Shown: positions 1 through 10,640 of the stretch, in pieces
How the letters are laid out: every line of letters starts with the position of its first letter
How positions within the stretch are numbered: position 1 is the stretch's first letter
From: Notamacropus eugenii
Taxonomy: Eukaryota > Chordata > Mammalia > Diprotodontia > Macropodidae
DNA: 64,000 nucleotides
Direction: 5' to 3'
Assembly (NCBI RefSeq): GCF_028372415.1
Contig: NC_092872.1
Span: 518,196,224 to 518,260,223 of the forward strand
The notes under the pieces: generated by a model
What the model saw: the letters and a program-made list of their open reading frames with translations, nothing else
Databases searched by the model: none
Told to the model about the DNA's origin: nothing
Made by a program: the position numbers and the translations under genes

Positions 1-1082
1 TTGCTGATTTGAGGTATAAAACACTCACACTGAAAATTTAATGATTTGCCTCAGCACATCTTTGCCCATCTTCAGTAGAACATAGACTGTCAGAACTGAA
101 AGGGATCTTAAGTTACAAAGTGACTTAAAAATATTCTCAAAAGGGACAAAACTGCTGCTTTCCTTAAAATAATTATCTGTGATATATTTGTCTTATCTTT
201 GCATTTGGATATTGGCTCCTTGAAAGCAGGAACCAGTCTTATCTAAATTTTGTACTGTCCTCCTCTCATCCCTTGCCCTGCCCCCCTACATTAGTACTGA
301 ACTCCTCATTTAGCTCACCAATGAATTTGCAGAATTGAATTGTTGAATACAGAACATAAACACTGTTACAACTGGAAGGGAATTTAGAATATGGCAGGTC
401 CAAACCTAGATAACCAGTCATCAGGAATTCAGTTCATTAAATGCCATGTTATGTTTTAGGACCAGTGCTTGCTGCTGGGATTATACAGATGTAAAATGAG
501 ATGGTCTCAGCCCTTGAAGAGTTTAATTTGTATAATCCAAGCACTTCGTTTAATAAATGAAGAAAGTAAGGCTAGAGAGAAATGACTTGCTTAGGGTCAC
601 ACAGCTGCTGTCATCACCCCCTCTTCTGAGGCTTCTGTTTTTTCAGCTGTCAGAAAGGATCATAATCTGTGTCCTGTTTATTCCTGGGATTTTTGGGGAG
701 ATCAGTGAGTCAATCAAGAAGCATTTACTAAGTCCCAGGCACTGTGCTAAGCAGCCAAATGAGATAATGCATTTGAAAATGGTTTGAAAAGTATAAAGTA
801 CCGTACAAATGTATGATTGTGATACTAGGGGCAAGGAGATGGCAATGAACCCTAAGAAACATCTTATTTAACACATCTGATTTGGAGGAATTTAGTATTA
901 ATTGCTCTATCAGCTTTTCAAATGGGTTACTTCCCTTTCCTAAAACAACATATCTTCCTTGTGCGGGGGAAAGTAACAGCTTCAACTGGGTGAGTATCCA
1001 AGAATGCTGAGCTAGTTCCTTCAGATACTTTGTTGGGTGGGTGAGAGGGGTTAGTTAATTTTTTTTCTAAAGCTGTGTAAGT
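1..1082. other. intergenic, fragments of old repeats only
   Basis: Decayed antisense MIR pieces are visible at about 555-615 ('atgacttgcttagggtcaca') and 702-765 ('tcccaggcactgtgctaag'). A fragment of an unnamed 'cattaaatgcc...ccttgaaga' family lies at 430-530. No gene was seen. Confidence 0.5.
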
Positions 1083-1495
1083 TAGTTGTATTGGGATTCA
1101 GGAAACCTGGGTCCTAGCCACCACTCTATCACTGAGTCACTCACCTTGGGAAAACTGTTTCACTTCCTTAGCCTGCAGTGCACTCATTTATAAAATGTTC
1201 AGTCATTTTTCAATTGTGCCTAACTCTTTGTGACCTCATTTGGGTTTTTCTTGGCAAAGATACTGGAGAGGTTTGTCATTTCCTTTTCCAGCTCATTTTA
1301 CAGATGAAGAAACTGAGGCAAACAGGGTTAAGTGACTTCCCCATTGTCACACAGCTATAGGTGGCTGAGGCTAGATTTGAACTGAGGAAGATTCCTGACT
1401 CCAGGTCCTATGCCACCTAGCTGCCCTATCTATAAAACAAGGGTGTTGGATTAGGTACTGACTAAGGTCCTATTCTAACATTCTACTCTTTATAT
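1083..1495 (+). repeat. MIR3-like SINE interrupted by a MAR1
   Basis: 'caggaaacctgggtcctagc' and the following body to 1194 resume at 1427 with the MIR3-type tail 'gttggattaggtactgacta...taacattcta'. The gap is filled by the antisense MAR1 at 1195-1426. Confidence 0.65.
1195..1426 (-). mobile_element. MAR1-type CORE-SINE (RTE-tailed)
   Basis: Read on the minus strand it starts with 'gggcagctaggtggc', contains the CORE 'tgcctcagtttcttcatctg', and ends with the RTE-type tail 'gccaagaaaaacccaaatga'. It is inserted in a MIR3-like element; 'tataaaa' on both sides may be a short target-site duplication. Confidence 0.8.
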
Positions 1496-1734
1496 TGTCT
1501 CTCAAGTGTAAGGGTCTATGTCCTAGGATCTCTTATTCTAACGTTATATTTTTTTAGGTTTCTTCTGGTTCTGACATACTATGTTTTCTGAGGTTCTTTC
1601 CATCTTGACACCTTCTGATGTTTAGGTCATACTAGAGAGGGAGAGAGACACCTTCTCTTAATGTGCAATTAACCATGGTACCCACCCAGGAACTCCATTA
1701 ATAAAAACAATCTCTTATTATAAAGTGAAGCACT

Positions 1735-1955
1735 TGATACTTTTGAAGGCATTTCCCTGTCCATTATCTCAGAGCCTCTTATTAGGTCTGGGAGAGAGGG
1801 AGGGAAAGTATTATTTTCCCTGAATGATAGATGAGAAAAGTGAGACAGCGAGGGTGAGTGACTTACCCAAGGCTGTGAAGCAAGATAATGCTAGAGCTGT
1901 GACTGCAAACCAAGTCTTTGAACTGATTTGCTGCTCTTAGCACCACATGTAACAT
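1735..1955 (-). repeat. MIR, old antisense copy
   Basis: Decayed antisense MIR core: 'gatgagaaaagtgagacagc' and 'gagtgacttacccaaggctg' in the expected order. Confidence 0.5.
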
Positions 1956-2209
1956 ACTAAATACTGAAGTTGTACTTGAGAAGACCAGGGATTGATGGTT
2001 GGAAGGGATCTCTAAAAATTATGTGACATCTTCCTGACCCAAATAGGATTAATCAATCTGATTTAGCAGACATTCATTAAATGCCAATATGTGAAGGCAA
2101 GTGAGATATGACTGGGAGAGATACCAACATAAATGATACTTGGTCTCCACCCTTACATATCTCATACTCTAGCAATTGGAATAGTTTACAAACAAAAAGA
2201 GCTATAATA

Positions 2210-2345
2210 TAGAACATGATCAGATCAATTCAACAAGTATTCCTTAAATCATTGTTAGTACGGAGAGCTTTAGGACTCAGCACTAGATATACAAAGATAG
2301 ACGACTGACATAGGCCCTGCCTTCAAGAAGGATCTTACAATTTAA
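2210..2345 (+). repeat. unnamed dispersed repeat ('aagcattta...ggcac...cttcaaga' family)
   Basis: 'caacaagtattccttaaatc' is followed by 'gatatacaaagatagac' and 'gccctgccttcaagaagga'. The same ordered motifs recur near 430, 2050, 2790, 21185, 25930, 32955, 33175, 39660 and 62980. Confidence 0.5.
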
Positions 2346-2531
2346 TAATGAAGGGGCAGCTAGGTGGCACAGTGTATAGAGCATTGGCCCCGGAGTCAGG
2401 AGGACCTGAGTTCAAATTCAACCTCAGACATTTGACACTTACTAGCTATGTGCCCTTGGGCAAGTCACTTAACCCTAACTGCCTTGCCTTCCCCCTCTCT
2501 AAAAACAAAACAAAGCAAAAAAAAAAAAATT
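2346..2531 (+). mobile_element. tRNA-derived SINE with poly(A)
   Basis: It starts GGGGCAGCTAGGTGGCACAG with box A-like and box B-like (GAGTTCAAATT) promoter elements. It ends in an A-rich tail at 2505-2531. Imperfect direct repeats flank it (aatttaataatgaag / aaattaatgatggag). It is marsupial-type and one of the better preserved SINEs here. Confidence 0.85.
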
Positions 2532-2789
2532 AATGATGGAGTTCGAGGGATGTGACATATACAGAATAATAATTCAGGAGAGAGTAAAATAAAAACTCAT
2601 ATACTCTGGCCACATAATGAGAAGATAGGACTCTTTGGAAAAGACCCTGATTGTGAAAGATTGAAGGGAAAAGGAGAAAAGGACTGCAGAAGATGAAATG
2701 AAAATAAAATATTTTAAAAGTAATAAATTCACAGACTTCAGAGAAAGAACTCCTGCTCTAGGAGATGTGTCTGTCTCCACCAACCATTT

Positions 2790-2885
2790 AATTGAAATAG
2801 TAATCAATCCACAAGCATTAAGTTTCTACTCTGTTCCAGGCATTGTGCTATGTTCCAGGGCTACAAAAATGAAACAGTATCATTA
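2790..2885 (+). repeat. unnamed dispersed repeat, partial
   Basis: 'ccacaagcattaagtttcta', 'ccaggcattgtgctatgttc' and 'tacaaaaatgaaacagtatc' match the family at 2210-2345 in order. Confidence 0.45.
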
Positions 2886-3344
2886 ACACAGGCGTGTTCT
2901 TCCTAAGCTGTACACACATAGGCATCTTAAAGTTAGACCTTCATTCAGTCTCTGGTCTAATGCCTCAAGCAGGAAAATCTATCATCCTCATTCCCATTCC
3001 CAGCTGCCATTGTCTGGATTGAGCCCCAGGTCAAAAGATGGTAGAAACTCAGTATTTGGTCATAAACATCTCACCTCTCAGTTCCAGGAGAAGAAAGGTT
3101 TCAGTCACACACAAAGCTGGCATGTAGGTTTTTCGTCACCATAAGGGCTATAGTAACTGTGATTCTGCCTCCTGGCTTCTCCTCCTGCTCATACTGCTGG
3201 CCCTCTACTAGTAGAACAGTTTCTTCTCTGGGCATGATGGCAGGCCAGGGCTAGTCTGCCACTGCTTTGCCTGTCACCTTGGAAAATTCCCATGTCCATA
3301 GAAATCTCCTACTGCACACAGTGGGAAACCCTTCGGGACATAGT

Positions 3345-3582
3345 TGTCATTGTTCAATCAGTTTTCAGTCATGTCCTATTTTTTGTGACTGCATTTGGGA
3401 CTTTCTGGGCAAAGAGTGGCTTGCCATTTCCTCCTCTAGCTTATTGTACAGATGAGGTAAACAGGGTTAAGTGAGGATCACTCAGCTAGTAAGTGTCTGA
3501 GACTGGATTTGAACTCATGGAGATGAACCTTCCTGATTCCAAGCTGAGTGCTCTATCCACTTTGTCACCTAGCTGCTCTGGA
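3345..3582 (-). mobile_element. MAR1-type CORE-SINE
   Basis: Antisense MAR1 from the RTE tail ('gactgcatttgggactttct' on +) through the CORE to 'cacctagctgctc', the reverse complement of the tRNA-like head. Confidence 0.8.
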
Positions 3583-3788
3583 AATAGGTAGGAAATATAG
3601 TCTAGGATCCAGGGAAGCTATAGAATTACATGAAGGGAACCTTGGGGAAACAAGAATGGGCAGATTTTGGAAGTCCCTGAATGTAAGCATAAGGAGAATA
3701 TGCTTAATTTAGTAAAGGTGAAAAAGGAAGTACTAAAGATTTTTGAATACAGAACTAACATAATCATAGAGAGCATTAGGAAGATAAC

Positions 3789-4042
3789 TGAATACTAATA
3801 GCTAACATCTATTTAGAACTATGTTCCAGGCACAATTATTATCTCCTTTGATCCTCACAACAACCCTCGATGGTAGGTGTTATGATAATACTCATTTCAC
3901 ATATGAGGAAACTGAGGCAGTTGGAGGTTAAGTGACCTGCCCAGAATCACACAGAGCAAGTAAGTGTTTGAGGCTGGATTTCAATTCAGATCTTCCTCAC
4001 TCTAGAGCTAAAGCTCTATCCACTGTACCACTTAGGTGCCCA
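3789..4042 (-). repeat. MIR, nearly complete antisense copy
   Basis: Plus-strand order is 'taatagctaacatctattta', 'gatcctcacaacaaccctc', 'catatgaggaaactgaggca', then 'ctctatccactgtaccactt'. This is a full antisense CORE-SINE. Confidence 0.75.
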
Positions 4043-4189
4043 ATGACACAAGTAAAAGAAAGTAATTTTGTAAAGGTAAAAAGGAGTGGATTCTAGGCAC
4101 TGGGGATGACTAGTGAAAAGTGAAGATAGAGTACCACATATGAGGGAAGAGAGAGAAAGAGAAGAGAGATGACCATTATTTCCCCAGAA

Positions 4190-5151
4190 AGATTAGTTTT
4201 GCTGGGTAGGTGATCTTTGGTTTTAATTGTATCTCATGTGAGTATTCTAAGCCCTTCAATCCCTTAATGTAGAAGCTGCTAGATCTTGTGCTATCCTGAT
4301 TGTATTTTCACAATTGAATTGTTTCTTTCTGGCTGCTTGCAATATTTTCTTCTTGACCTGGGAACTCTGGAATTTGGCTACAATATTCCTAGGAATTTTC
4401 CTTTGGGGATCACTTTCCAGAGGTGATTGGTGGATTCTTTCCATTTCTGTTTTACCCTCTGATTCCAGAATAGCAGGGCAGTTTTCCTTGATAATTTCTT
4501 GAAAGATGATGTCTAGGCTCTTTTTTTTTTGATCATGGCTTTCAGGTAATCCAATAATTTTTAAATTATCTATCCTGGATCTATTTTCCAGGTCAATGGT
4601 TTTTCCAATGAGATATTTCACATTGTCTTCCAGTTTTTCATTCTTTTGGTTTTGTTTTATAATTTCTTGATTTCTCATAAAGTCATTAGCTTCCCTTTGC
4701 TCCATTCTAATTTTGAAGGAATTATTTTCTTCAGTGATCTTTTGGACCTCCTTTTCCATTTGGCCAGTTCTGCTTTTTAAGGCATTCTTCTCCTTGTTGG
4801 CTTTTTGGACTTTTTTTGCCATTTGGGTTAGTCTATTTTTAAAGGTGTTATTTTCTTCAGTATTTTTTTGGGTCTCCTTTAGCAATCTGTTGACTTGTTT
4901 TTCATTATTTTCTTGCATCACTCTCATTTCTCTTTCCAATTTTTCCTCTACTCCTCTTTCTTGATTTTCAAAATCTTTTTTGAGCTCCTCCATGACCTGC
5001 AACCAATCCATATTTCTCTTGGAGGCTTTTGATGTAGGGGAGCTTTGACTCTGCTATCCTCTTCTAATTGCATGCCCTGATCTTCCTTGTCACCAAAGTA
5101 AAATTCTATAGTCTGAGTTCTTTTATGATGTTTACTCATCTTTCCAGCCAA
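4190..5151 (-). pseudogene. L1 ORF1 (RNA-binding chaperone), frameshifted
   Basis: L1 ORF1p is the nucleic-acid chaperone of the L1 ribonucleoprotein. Here the start codon at 5151 opens a 67-codon segment beginning MAGKMSKHHKRTQ. The reading frame then shifts near 4950-5010 into a 251-codon segment ending at 4256. That segment has a long Glu/Lys/Asn-rich coiled coil (heptads such as KKVQKANKEKNAL). It continues with an RRM-like region (NLKIIGLPES) and a C-terminal part with RIAQDLAASTLRD. A stop follows, and C-terminal homology continues to about 4190. The frameshift and stop make it inactive. Confidence 0.8.
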
Positions 5152-5746
5152 ACATTTTACTTTCTAACTCTTTGTCAAGGTGGGACTCTGTTTCCAGTGG
5201 GGGTGAGGGTTGGGGTGGATATTCTGTTCTTCAGGGATTTTGTGTCAACCAACTGACCCTCCACCATCTGTGGGCCTAGAGCTCCTGAAGCAGCCTCTGC
5301 TGCCACTCCTCCTGCCACCAGCACTGGCCACTGCCACCACCACTCCCACCGCCCTGGGGCTATGGTCAGACCTGGTCAGACCAAGAGCTCCTCTTTCACC
5401 CAGGTCCCACAGAGTTTTCCCACTGATCTTTTTGGTGTTTGTGGGTTGAGAAGTCTGAAAACTGCCATAGCTGCTGATGATTCAGTCCCCCAAGACCTGC
5501 TCTGGTTCATCTGTGCCAGCATGGATCATGTCAGACTATTTTCCATGCCCTGCCTGGTGCGAAAGATGCTTCCTGTCAACTTTCCAGGTTGTCTTTGACT
5601 GGGGATATGTTTCACTCCAACATTTTGTGGGTACTGTAGCTCTAGAATTTGTTTAGAGTCAAATTTTACAGGTATTTGGAGGGCTTTGGGGGAGAGCTCA
5701 GGGAAGTCCTTGCTTTTACTCTGCATCTTGGCTCTGCCTCCAAGGC
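4190..5746 (-). mobile_element. L1 5' end: 5' UTR plus ORF1, lacking ORF2 and 3' UTR
   Basis: On the minus strand the element starts at about 5746 with 'ggaggcagagccaagatgca', a marsupial L1 5' end. It runs through a 5' UTR of roughly 0.6 kb and ORF1, and stops at about 4190 near the ORF1 C-terminus (...ITYPAKLIFLGK). Retaining the 5' end while losing the 3' end is the reverse of ordinary 5' truncation, so a later deletion or a chimera is likely. The 3' end of another L1 copy directly abuts its 5' end (see 5747-6262). Confidence 0.85.
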
Positions 5747-6262
5747 TTTTTTTTTTTTTTTAAAGAACCCTTTGAAAACTTTAATCTTTTTCCTTTAACA
5801 TTACATGTGAAGTTAATTTTCAATATTTACTTGTACAAAATTTTGAGTTCCAAATCTTTTCTCTCTTCCTCCTTCCCCAAGAAGGCATGCAATCTGATAT
5901 ACACCATACATGTACAATCATATTAAACATATTTCCACAAAAGTTACGTTGTGAAAATGATTCAGAGCAAAGGGAAAAACCACAAGAAAGAAAAAAACAA
6001 CAACAACAAAAAAGAAAACAGTAAGCTTCTGCCTGGATTCTGACTCCATAGTTCTTTCTCTGGATGTGGATAGCATTTTCCATCTTGAGTCTTTTGGAAT
6101 TGTCTTAGATCCTTGTATTGCTAGGAAGAGCTAAGTCTATCAAAGTTGGTCATGGAACAATGTTGCTCTTACCGTGTACAACGTTCTCCTGGTTCTGTTC
6201 ACTTCACTCAGCATCAGCTCATACAAGTCTTTCCAGGTTTTTCTGAAATCCGCTGACAGGTA
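5747..6262 (-). mobile_element. L1 3' end with poly(A)
   Basis: On the minus strand this reads L1 ORF2-tail/3' UTR sequence ('gatgctgagtgaagtgaaca') and ends in 15 A residues (T run at 5747-5761). The poly(A) is joined directly to the 5' end of the L1 piece at 4190-5746, giving a tail-to-head arrangement. No target-site duplication is visible between them. Confidence 0.75.
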
Positions 6263-6497
6263 GGCTTTCATAGGTAGAGGAAGATATTTTAGATGTAGGG
6301 CAGCATAGGGCAGGTGCATGAAGGCAGAACTCTGTGACTTCTGGCTGCTATGAAAGCAATTTTATCTTACTGTAGAATTGTCCTATATGGGTTTCTGTCA
6401 GCAGAAATCCAGTTAATTTTTATCTTTTTTCTAAATTTGATTTTGATTTTGAAGTCTATGGAGATTTTTACACTTTCTTCTCTACTACTATCTTATT

Positions 6498-6615
6498 CTG
6501 GGCAGCTAGATGTCCAAGTGGATGAAGTGCTGGGCCTAGAGTCAGGAAAACTTATTTTTCTGGGTTCAAATCTGGCCTCAAACATTGACCAGCTGTGTGA
6601 CCCTGTGTCTTGTTC
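6498..6615 (+). mobile_element. tRNA-headed marsupial SINE, 3'-truncated
   Basis: 'gggcagctagatgtccaagt' head, box B-like 'gggttcaaatctgg' and 'ccagctgtgtgaccctgtgt', ending abruptly before the CORE or tail. Confidence 0.7.
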
Positions 6616-6659
6616 ATAGAAAAGTGTCACTGAATCAAAAAATATGTGGTGGAGAATAA

Positions 6660-6825
6660 GCTGTAAGAAGACTGGAAAGGTAGGAGGGGCCTAGATTATA
6701 CTTTGAAAGCCAAACACAGCATTTTGTTTTTGATCCTGAAGGTAAGAGAAAGCCTTTGGAGTTTATTCAGTAGGGGGGTGACAAAGTCAAGCCTGTGTTT
6801 TAAGGGCTGAGAAAAATTGGGGCAA
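6660..6825 (+). repeat. unnamed dispersed repeat ('tttgatcctgaagg' family), copy 1
   Basis: 'gaaagccaaacacagcattt', 'tttgatcctgaaggtaagag' and 'gtgacaaagtcaagcctgtg'. The same ordered motifs occur at 13540-13850, and the upstream part of the family at 37985-38180. Confidence 0.45.
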
Positions 6826-6984
6826 AAATAAAGATATTTTTTTAGGTTATATGTCATAGATCAATAATACAGGCAAGGTGCTAAAAATACATGCCTGGTT
6901 TCTTTCTGGGAGAAAACTCAAAACTCATGTCTTCTAGCTGTTTGTAGACCCTTTTTAAAAGATATGGAGGAAATAACAATAAAT

Positions 6985-7110
6985 AATAGCAGTTCATATT
7001 TCTGTGGTGTGTTAAGGTTTACAAAAAACCTATAAAAAAGTAGAATGAGTATTATTATACCCATTTTATGGAAGATGAAACTGAGTCTCACAGAGGTTGA
7101 ACTAACCTTC
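6985..7110 (-). repeat. MIR, antisense
   Basis: 'tattattatacccattttat' and 'gatgaaactgagtctcacag' in MIR antisense order. Confidence 0.6.
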
Positions 7111-7139
7111 CCAGGATCCCTCTGAGATGATCTCTGATT

Positions 7140-7275
7140 TATCCTCCACGTTGATTGTACTCAGTTGATTGTTCTCTCCCGTATTAGACTAGCTGGCTCT
7201 TTGGCCTCTCTTTGCATCACTAGTACTTAGCCTAGAGCCTGGCACAGAGTAAGTGCTTAATAAAGGCTGATTGAC
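7140..7275 (+). repeat. L2 3' end
   Basis: 'gcctggcacagagtaagtgc' followed by 'ttaataaaggctgattgac', the characteristic L2 3' terminus. Confidence 0.75.
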
Positions 7276-7449
7276 TAGACTTACACAGAGACAGGATCTG
7301 AACACATTACAGTTCTTTTTTTCTCTTCTACCATATTGTTTCTCCATACCAGTTTGCAATGGTATCTGTATTTCACTGCCTTTAGGAAAACTGTTCTTTA
7401 ACAGGGTTAGATGGGATAGCCTGCTGAGGCCTAAGCTACTCCACCTGTA

Positions 7450-7705
7450 GCGTTGGAAAGAGCACTAGAAGAGAGAGGGGTGGGATTCAGGAGACTTGGT
7501 ACTGCTACAAACGCTCCTCCCTCTAGTCATACAATGGAAAGAGCAGTAACTCTGAAGTTGGGGAGTCTGGATTCAAATGTGGCCTTTGACAGTTACAGCC
7601 TTAGGCAGGATATTTCACTTCCTGGACCTCAGTTTCCTCATGTTTAAAATGTGAGGGTTAGACTAGGTGGTTTCAGAGATCTCTTCCAGTTTGAATCCAT
7701 GATTC
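7450..7705 (+). repeat. MIR3-type SINE with an internal partial duplication
   Basis: 'gttggaaagagcactagaag' and 'acaatggaaagagcagtaac' are two heads in tandem. A single body and tail follow, with 'gggttagactaggtggtttc' and 'cttccagtttgaatccatga'. Confidence 0.55.
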
Positions 7706-8014
7706 TAGAACAGGAGAGGTTTGGACAGGATGTCTAAGGTCCTGATTTCCTGATTGGATAAGTCCAAATTTCCATCTCATCCAGCAGGGCAGCAGCAGCC
7801 TGTGCCTTCACGCTGTTTCTCCTCCCACTCCTACAGCAGATCACATGGCCATCCCAATGCATGTGTGTGACTCAGAGGTGGCTTTGCTTTACATGGTGGG
7901 AGGGCAATTGGAGATCAGAAGCTGCCAGGGGTTGCAGAGAGTCAATGCCTGAATTCAAAGGTCAAGGCATTGGGTTTCACCTTGTGCTGCACAAACTGGG
8001 AAGGAGAGCATAAA

Positions 8015-8215
8015 GTTAACTTAAAGTTTTTATTTTTGTTATCTTTAACCTGACAAATACCAATAAACATGAACATTTCTACATATAAAGAACAGAAAAA
8101 GTGTTGTATATAAAGTTGTGACTCTTGATGCTGCATAGCTCTTGATTTTTTAGTATATAATAAATTCAGTCCATTAGTCTCAAAGCTGCACAGCTTGTGT
8201 CTGCCTCTGAACTTC
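8015..8215 (+). repeat. unnamed repeat X, copy 1
   Basis: It shares an ordered series of motifs with 63785-63975: 'aaacatgaacatttctacat', 'agaacagaaaaag', 'gtatataaagttgtga', 'tagtatataataa' and 'caaagctgcacagctt'. It belongs to no family I recognise. Confidence 0.55.
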
Positions 8216-8348
8216 CTTCTGTTCTGTGCATTAAAAAAATACTGCAAAGACCCTCTTTTCTTCTTTTTTTTTGGCCTCACTGTCACTAATTTTCTCTCTC
8301 CCTTCTTTCCCTGAGCTGTTCTTGGTGTAAGCCATGATTCCATAGCTG

Positions 8349-8385
8349 CAGCTTTCTTCAAAACCAAACCAAACCAAACCAAATC
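8349..8385 (+). repeat. (AAACC)n microsatellite
   Basis: Short imperfect array of ACCAA units. Confidence 0.8.
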
Positions 8386-8524
8386 CTTTCCCCCTTCAAC
8401 AAATAAGCAGTCAAACTAAAAAAATAAATAAATAAATCCGCTCATTGATTGAAAATGTGTGTCTCACTCAACACTCCTAGTCTACCTCCTCTTTTTCCTA
8501 AATTGAAGGCCTGACCAGGTCTCC

Positions 8525-8630
8525 TTCGTACTCAATAAATTCTAGTAACTCCTTGCCATCTCCAGGATCAAGTTGAAAATCCTCTGTTTGGCTTTCAAAG
8601 CCCTTTGTAACCTATTTACTCATATATTCA
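8525..8630 (+). repeat. L2 internal fragment
   Basis: 'ccaggatcaagttgaaaatc' and 'tttggctttcaaagcccttt' match the conserved L2 3' region upstream of its end. Confidence 0.65.
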
Positions 8631-8634
8631 TATC

Positions 8635-8858
8635 TGAACCTGAGTTCAAAGCCTTGTCTCCCACATTTCCTAGCTGTGTGACTTTGGGCAAGTCACTTAA
8701 CCTGCTTGCCTCAGTTTCCTTATCTGTAAAATGGGTAGCAAGAACACCTATCTCCCATGATTTTTGTGAAGATCAAATGAGATAATATTTGTGAAGCACT
8801 TAGCCCAGTGCCTGGCACAAAAAGGGCATTATGTAAATGTTAGTTATTATTATCATAT
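8635..8858 (+). repeat. MIR, nearly complete
   Basis: 'tgtgtgactttgggcaagtc', 'tcagtttccttatctgtaaa' and 'cagtgcctggcacaaaaagg' in order, ending in 'gttattattatcat'. Confidence 0.8.
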
Positions 8859-8864
8859 ACTAAA

Positions 8865-9125
8865 ATTTCTTTAACCGTTCTCCAGCTGATAGAAATCCCC
8901 TTGGCTTCTAGTTGGTTGCTACAATAAAAATGCTGCTATGAGTATTTATGAATGTGTGGATGCCTTTCTTCTATCCTTTGTCTTTTTAGGTTATATACCT
9001 AGAGGTGATATCTCTGCGTTACAGAGTAGGGATAATTTAGTGACTTTTTGACTATAGTTCCAAATTTGACCTCAAAATTGTTTTAATTTATATTTCTATT
9101 GTTATTAGTGATTTGGAGCACTTTT
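8865..9125 (-). mobile_element. L1 ORF2 3' end fragment
   Basis: Plus strand 'ctacaataaaaatgctgcta' and 'ttatatacctagaggtgata' are the antisense of the L1 ORF2 C-terminal region, which also occurs at 44545-45125. Confidence 0.6.
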
Positions 9126-9189
9126 TTTTTCACATGGAAGATAGAGTCTTTGGAGACTCAGAGAAGAAGACTGAGATCCAATCAAACAC

Positions 9190-9515
9190 TCTAGTGGAAA
9201 GAGCACTAAGTTTGGAGTCAAAAAACCTGGGTTCAAATCCAGACTCTGCTACTTTCTAATGTTGTGAAGTTACTTAAACTTTTTTTGTCTCAGTTTCCTC
9301 ATTTATAAATTATGAAACCTATGGACTCTATAACACATGACACAGAATACAAAATATCAGAGCTGGATAGAACCTTAGAGAACATCAAGGCCAATCCTTC
9401 CTGTGTACCTGCCTCTCACCTCCTGCTTGTTTTACAGATGAGGAAACTGAGGCAAAAATAAATAAATCAACTTGTCCAAGGTCATAGGTACTAAGTGACA
9501 AGTTAGCTGTTCTTT
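9190..9515 (+). repeat. MIR3-type head followed by antisense MIR material
   Basis: 'agtggaaagagcactaagtt' and 'ctgggttcaaatccagactc' run to 9345. From 9350 'atcagagctggatagaacct' and 'cagatgaggaaactgaggca' are on the opposite strand. Confidence 0.55.
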
Positions 9516-9519
9516 GTAC

Positions 9520-10640
9520 TTTTTAAGAGGCTTCCTCTGGAGAATATAGAAGGTTAAACTAGATGGGGAACTTACCATGTAGGATACAGTGTGTCAAAAT
9601 TATCTACATTTTTGTCTTATTCTTCTCTCTAACTGTAATCTCCAAAAAGGGAGAGACTACATCTTATCTGAGCTTTGTATTCTCTCACTGCCCTGCACTG
9701 CCATCACCCACAGTATCTTATTCTGATGGCTGGCTTAGCATGGCATGAAGATGATTCTGGGTTCTAGAAAGCTGTGATAGCCTTGTGAGCCATTAGGGAC
9801 ACAAGAGAAAGTAGTCTGAGCAATTCTGGAATAATCCTATCTATGTGCCTTCTTCAAAGTCCTCTGTTGCTCCCTTGTATTGCAAAGAATGAACTACAGA
9901 AGTCTCTACCATGCTAGAGAAGCTTCGAATGCAATCCCAGCCAAAGACCATGTCAGTTTACCAAAAACCAACCCAAGGATGGTCTATATGGAGTATGAAG
10001 ATAGTAAGAACCAGTCCAAGTATGGCTAAGTATGGAGTAGCTCATACCAGTAGGTTAGACAATTGGTGAGAAATTCTTTGGGGGCAACCCATAAAACAAA
10101 GAAAAGTTCCAAATGGCCATTTGTGCCCCCAGAAAAGGGGGCAGAGGGGCTAAGTTTGTGGACCTTCTATAAGTATGAACTCGACTGTCTGAACTCTTAA
10201 ACAGAAGGTGGTTATCCATTGGCTAACCAGTGCATGTGAGGAACTGAATTGCATTAATCTTGACACTTTCCCTATAAGTGAAACCAAAAGAAAGATAGAA
10301 AATTGAAGCTAAAGGAAAGAATGGCTTAGGGCAAAGTTGGCTTATTGGCTCTTCTTCCTGGAGAGGCAAGTAAGAGAATTGGCTGAATTCGGCCAGGGTG
10401 CAGTGCAATCTTCTCCACACAGCAGTCCCTTAACAAATGTTGGATGAAATGTAAAATATCAAAACTGGAAGGGGATGAAGAACACAGAACCTCCATCATT
10501 CAATTTTCTTACTTTATTGAGGAAAGAATGGAGACCCAGAGAGAGGTGAAAGACCTAGAAGAAGGTCATAAAGCAAGATAATGGCAAATGTAGAATTAGA
10601 TTCCAAGTTCTGACTCTCACCTCTTCCTCAGTGCCGTCTC
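9520..10640. other. intergenic, nothing clear
   Basis: Mostly unassigned sequence. A MIR-like fragment lies near 10500-10600 ('agacccagagagaggtgaaa'). No gene, no CpG enrichment. Confidence 0.4.

Noticed and set aside
2346..2420. Possible tRNA gene
   Set aside because: The A-box and B-box-like sequences belong to the head of a tRNA-derived SINE that continues into an A-rich tail; no intact cloverleaf.
7942..8382. 146-residue minus-strand open frame
   Set aside because: Spans repeat X and a poly-Lys run made by an A-rich tract; no homology.
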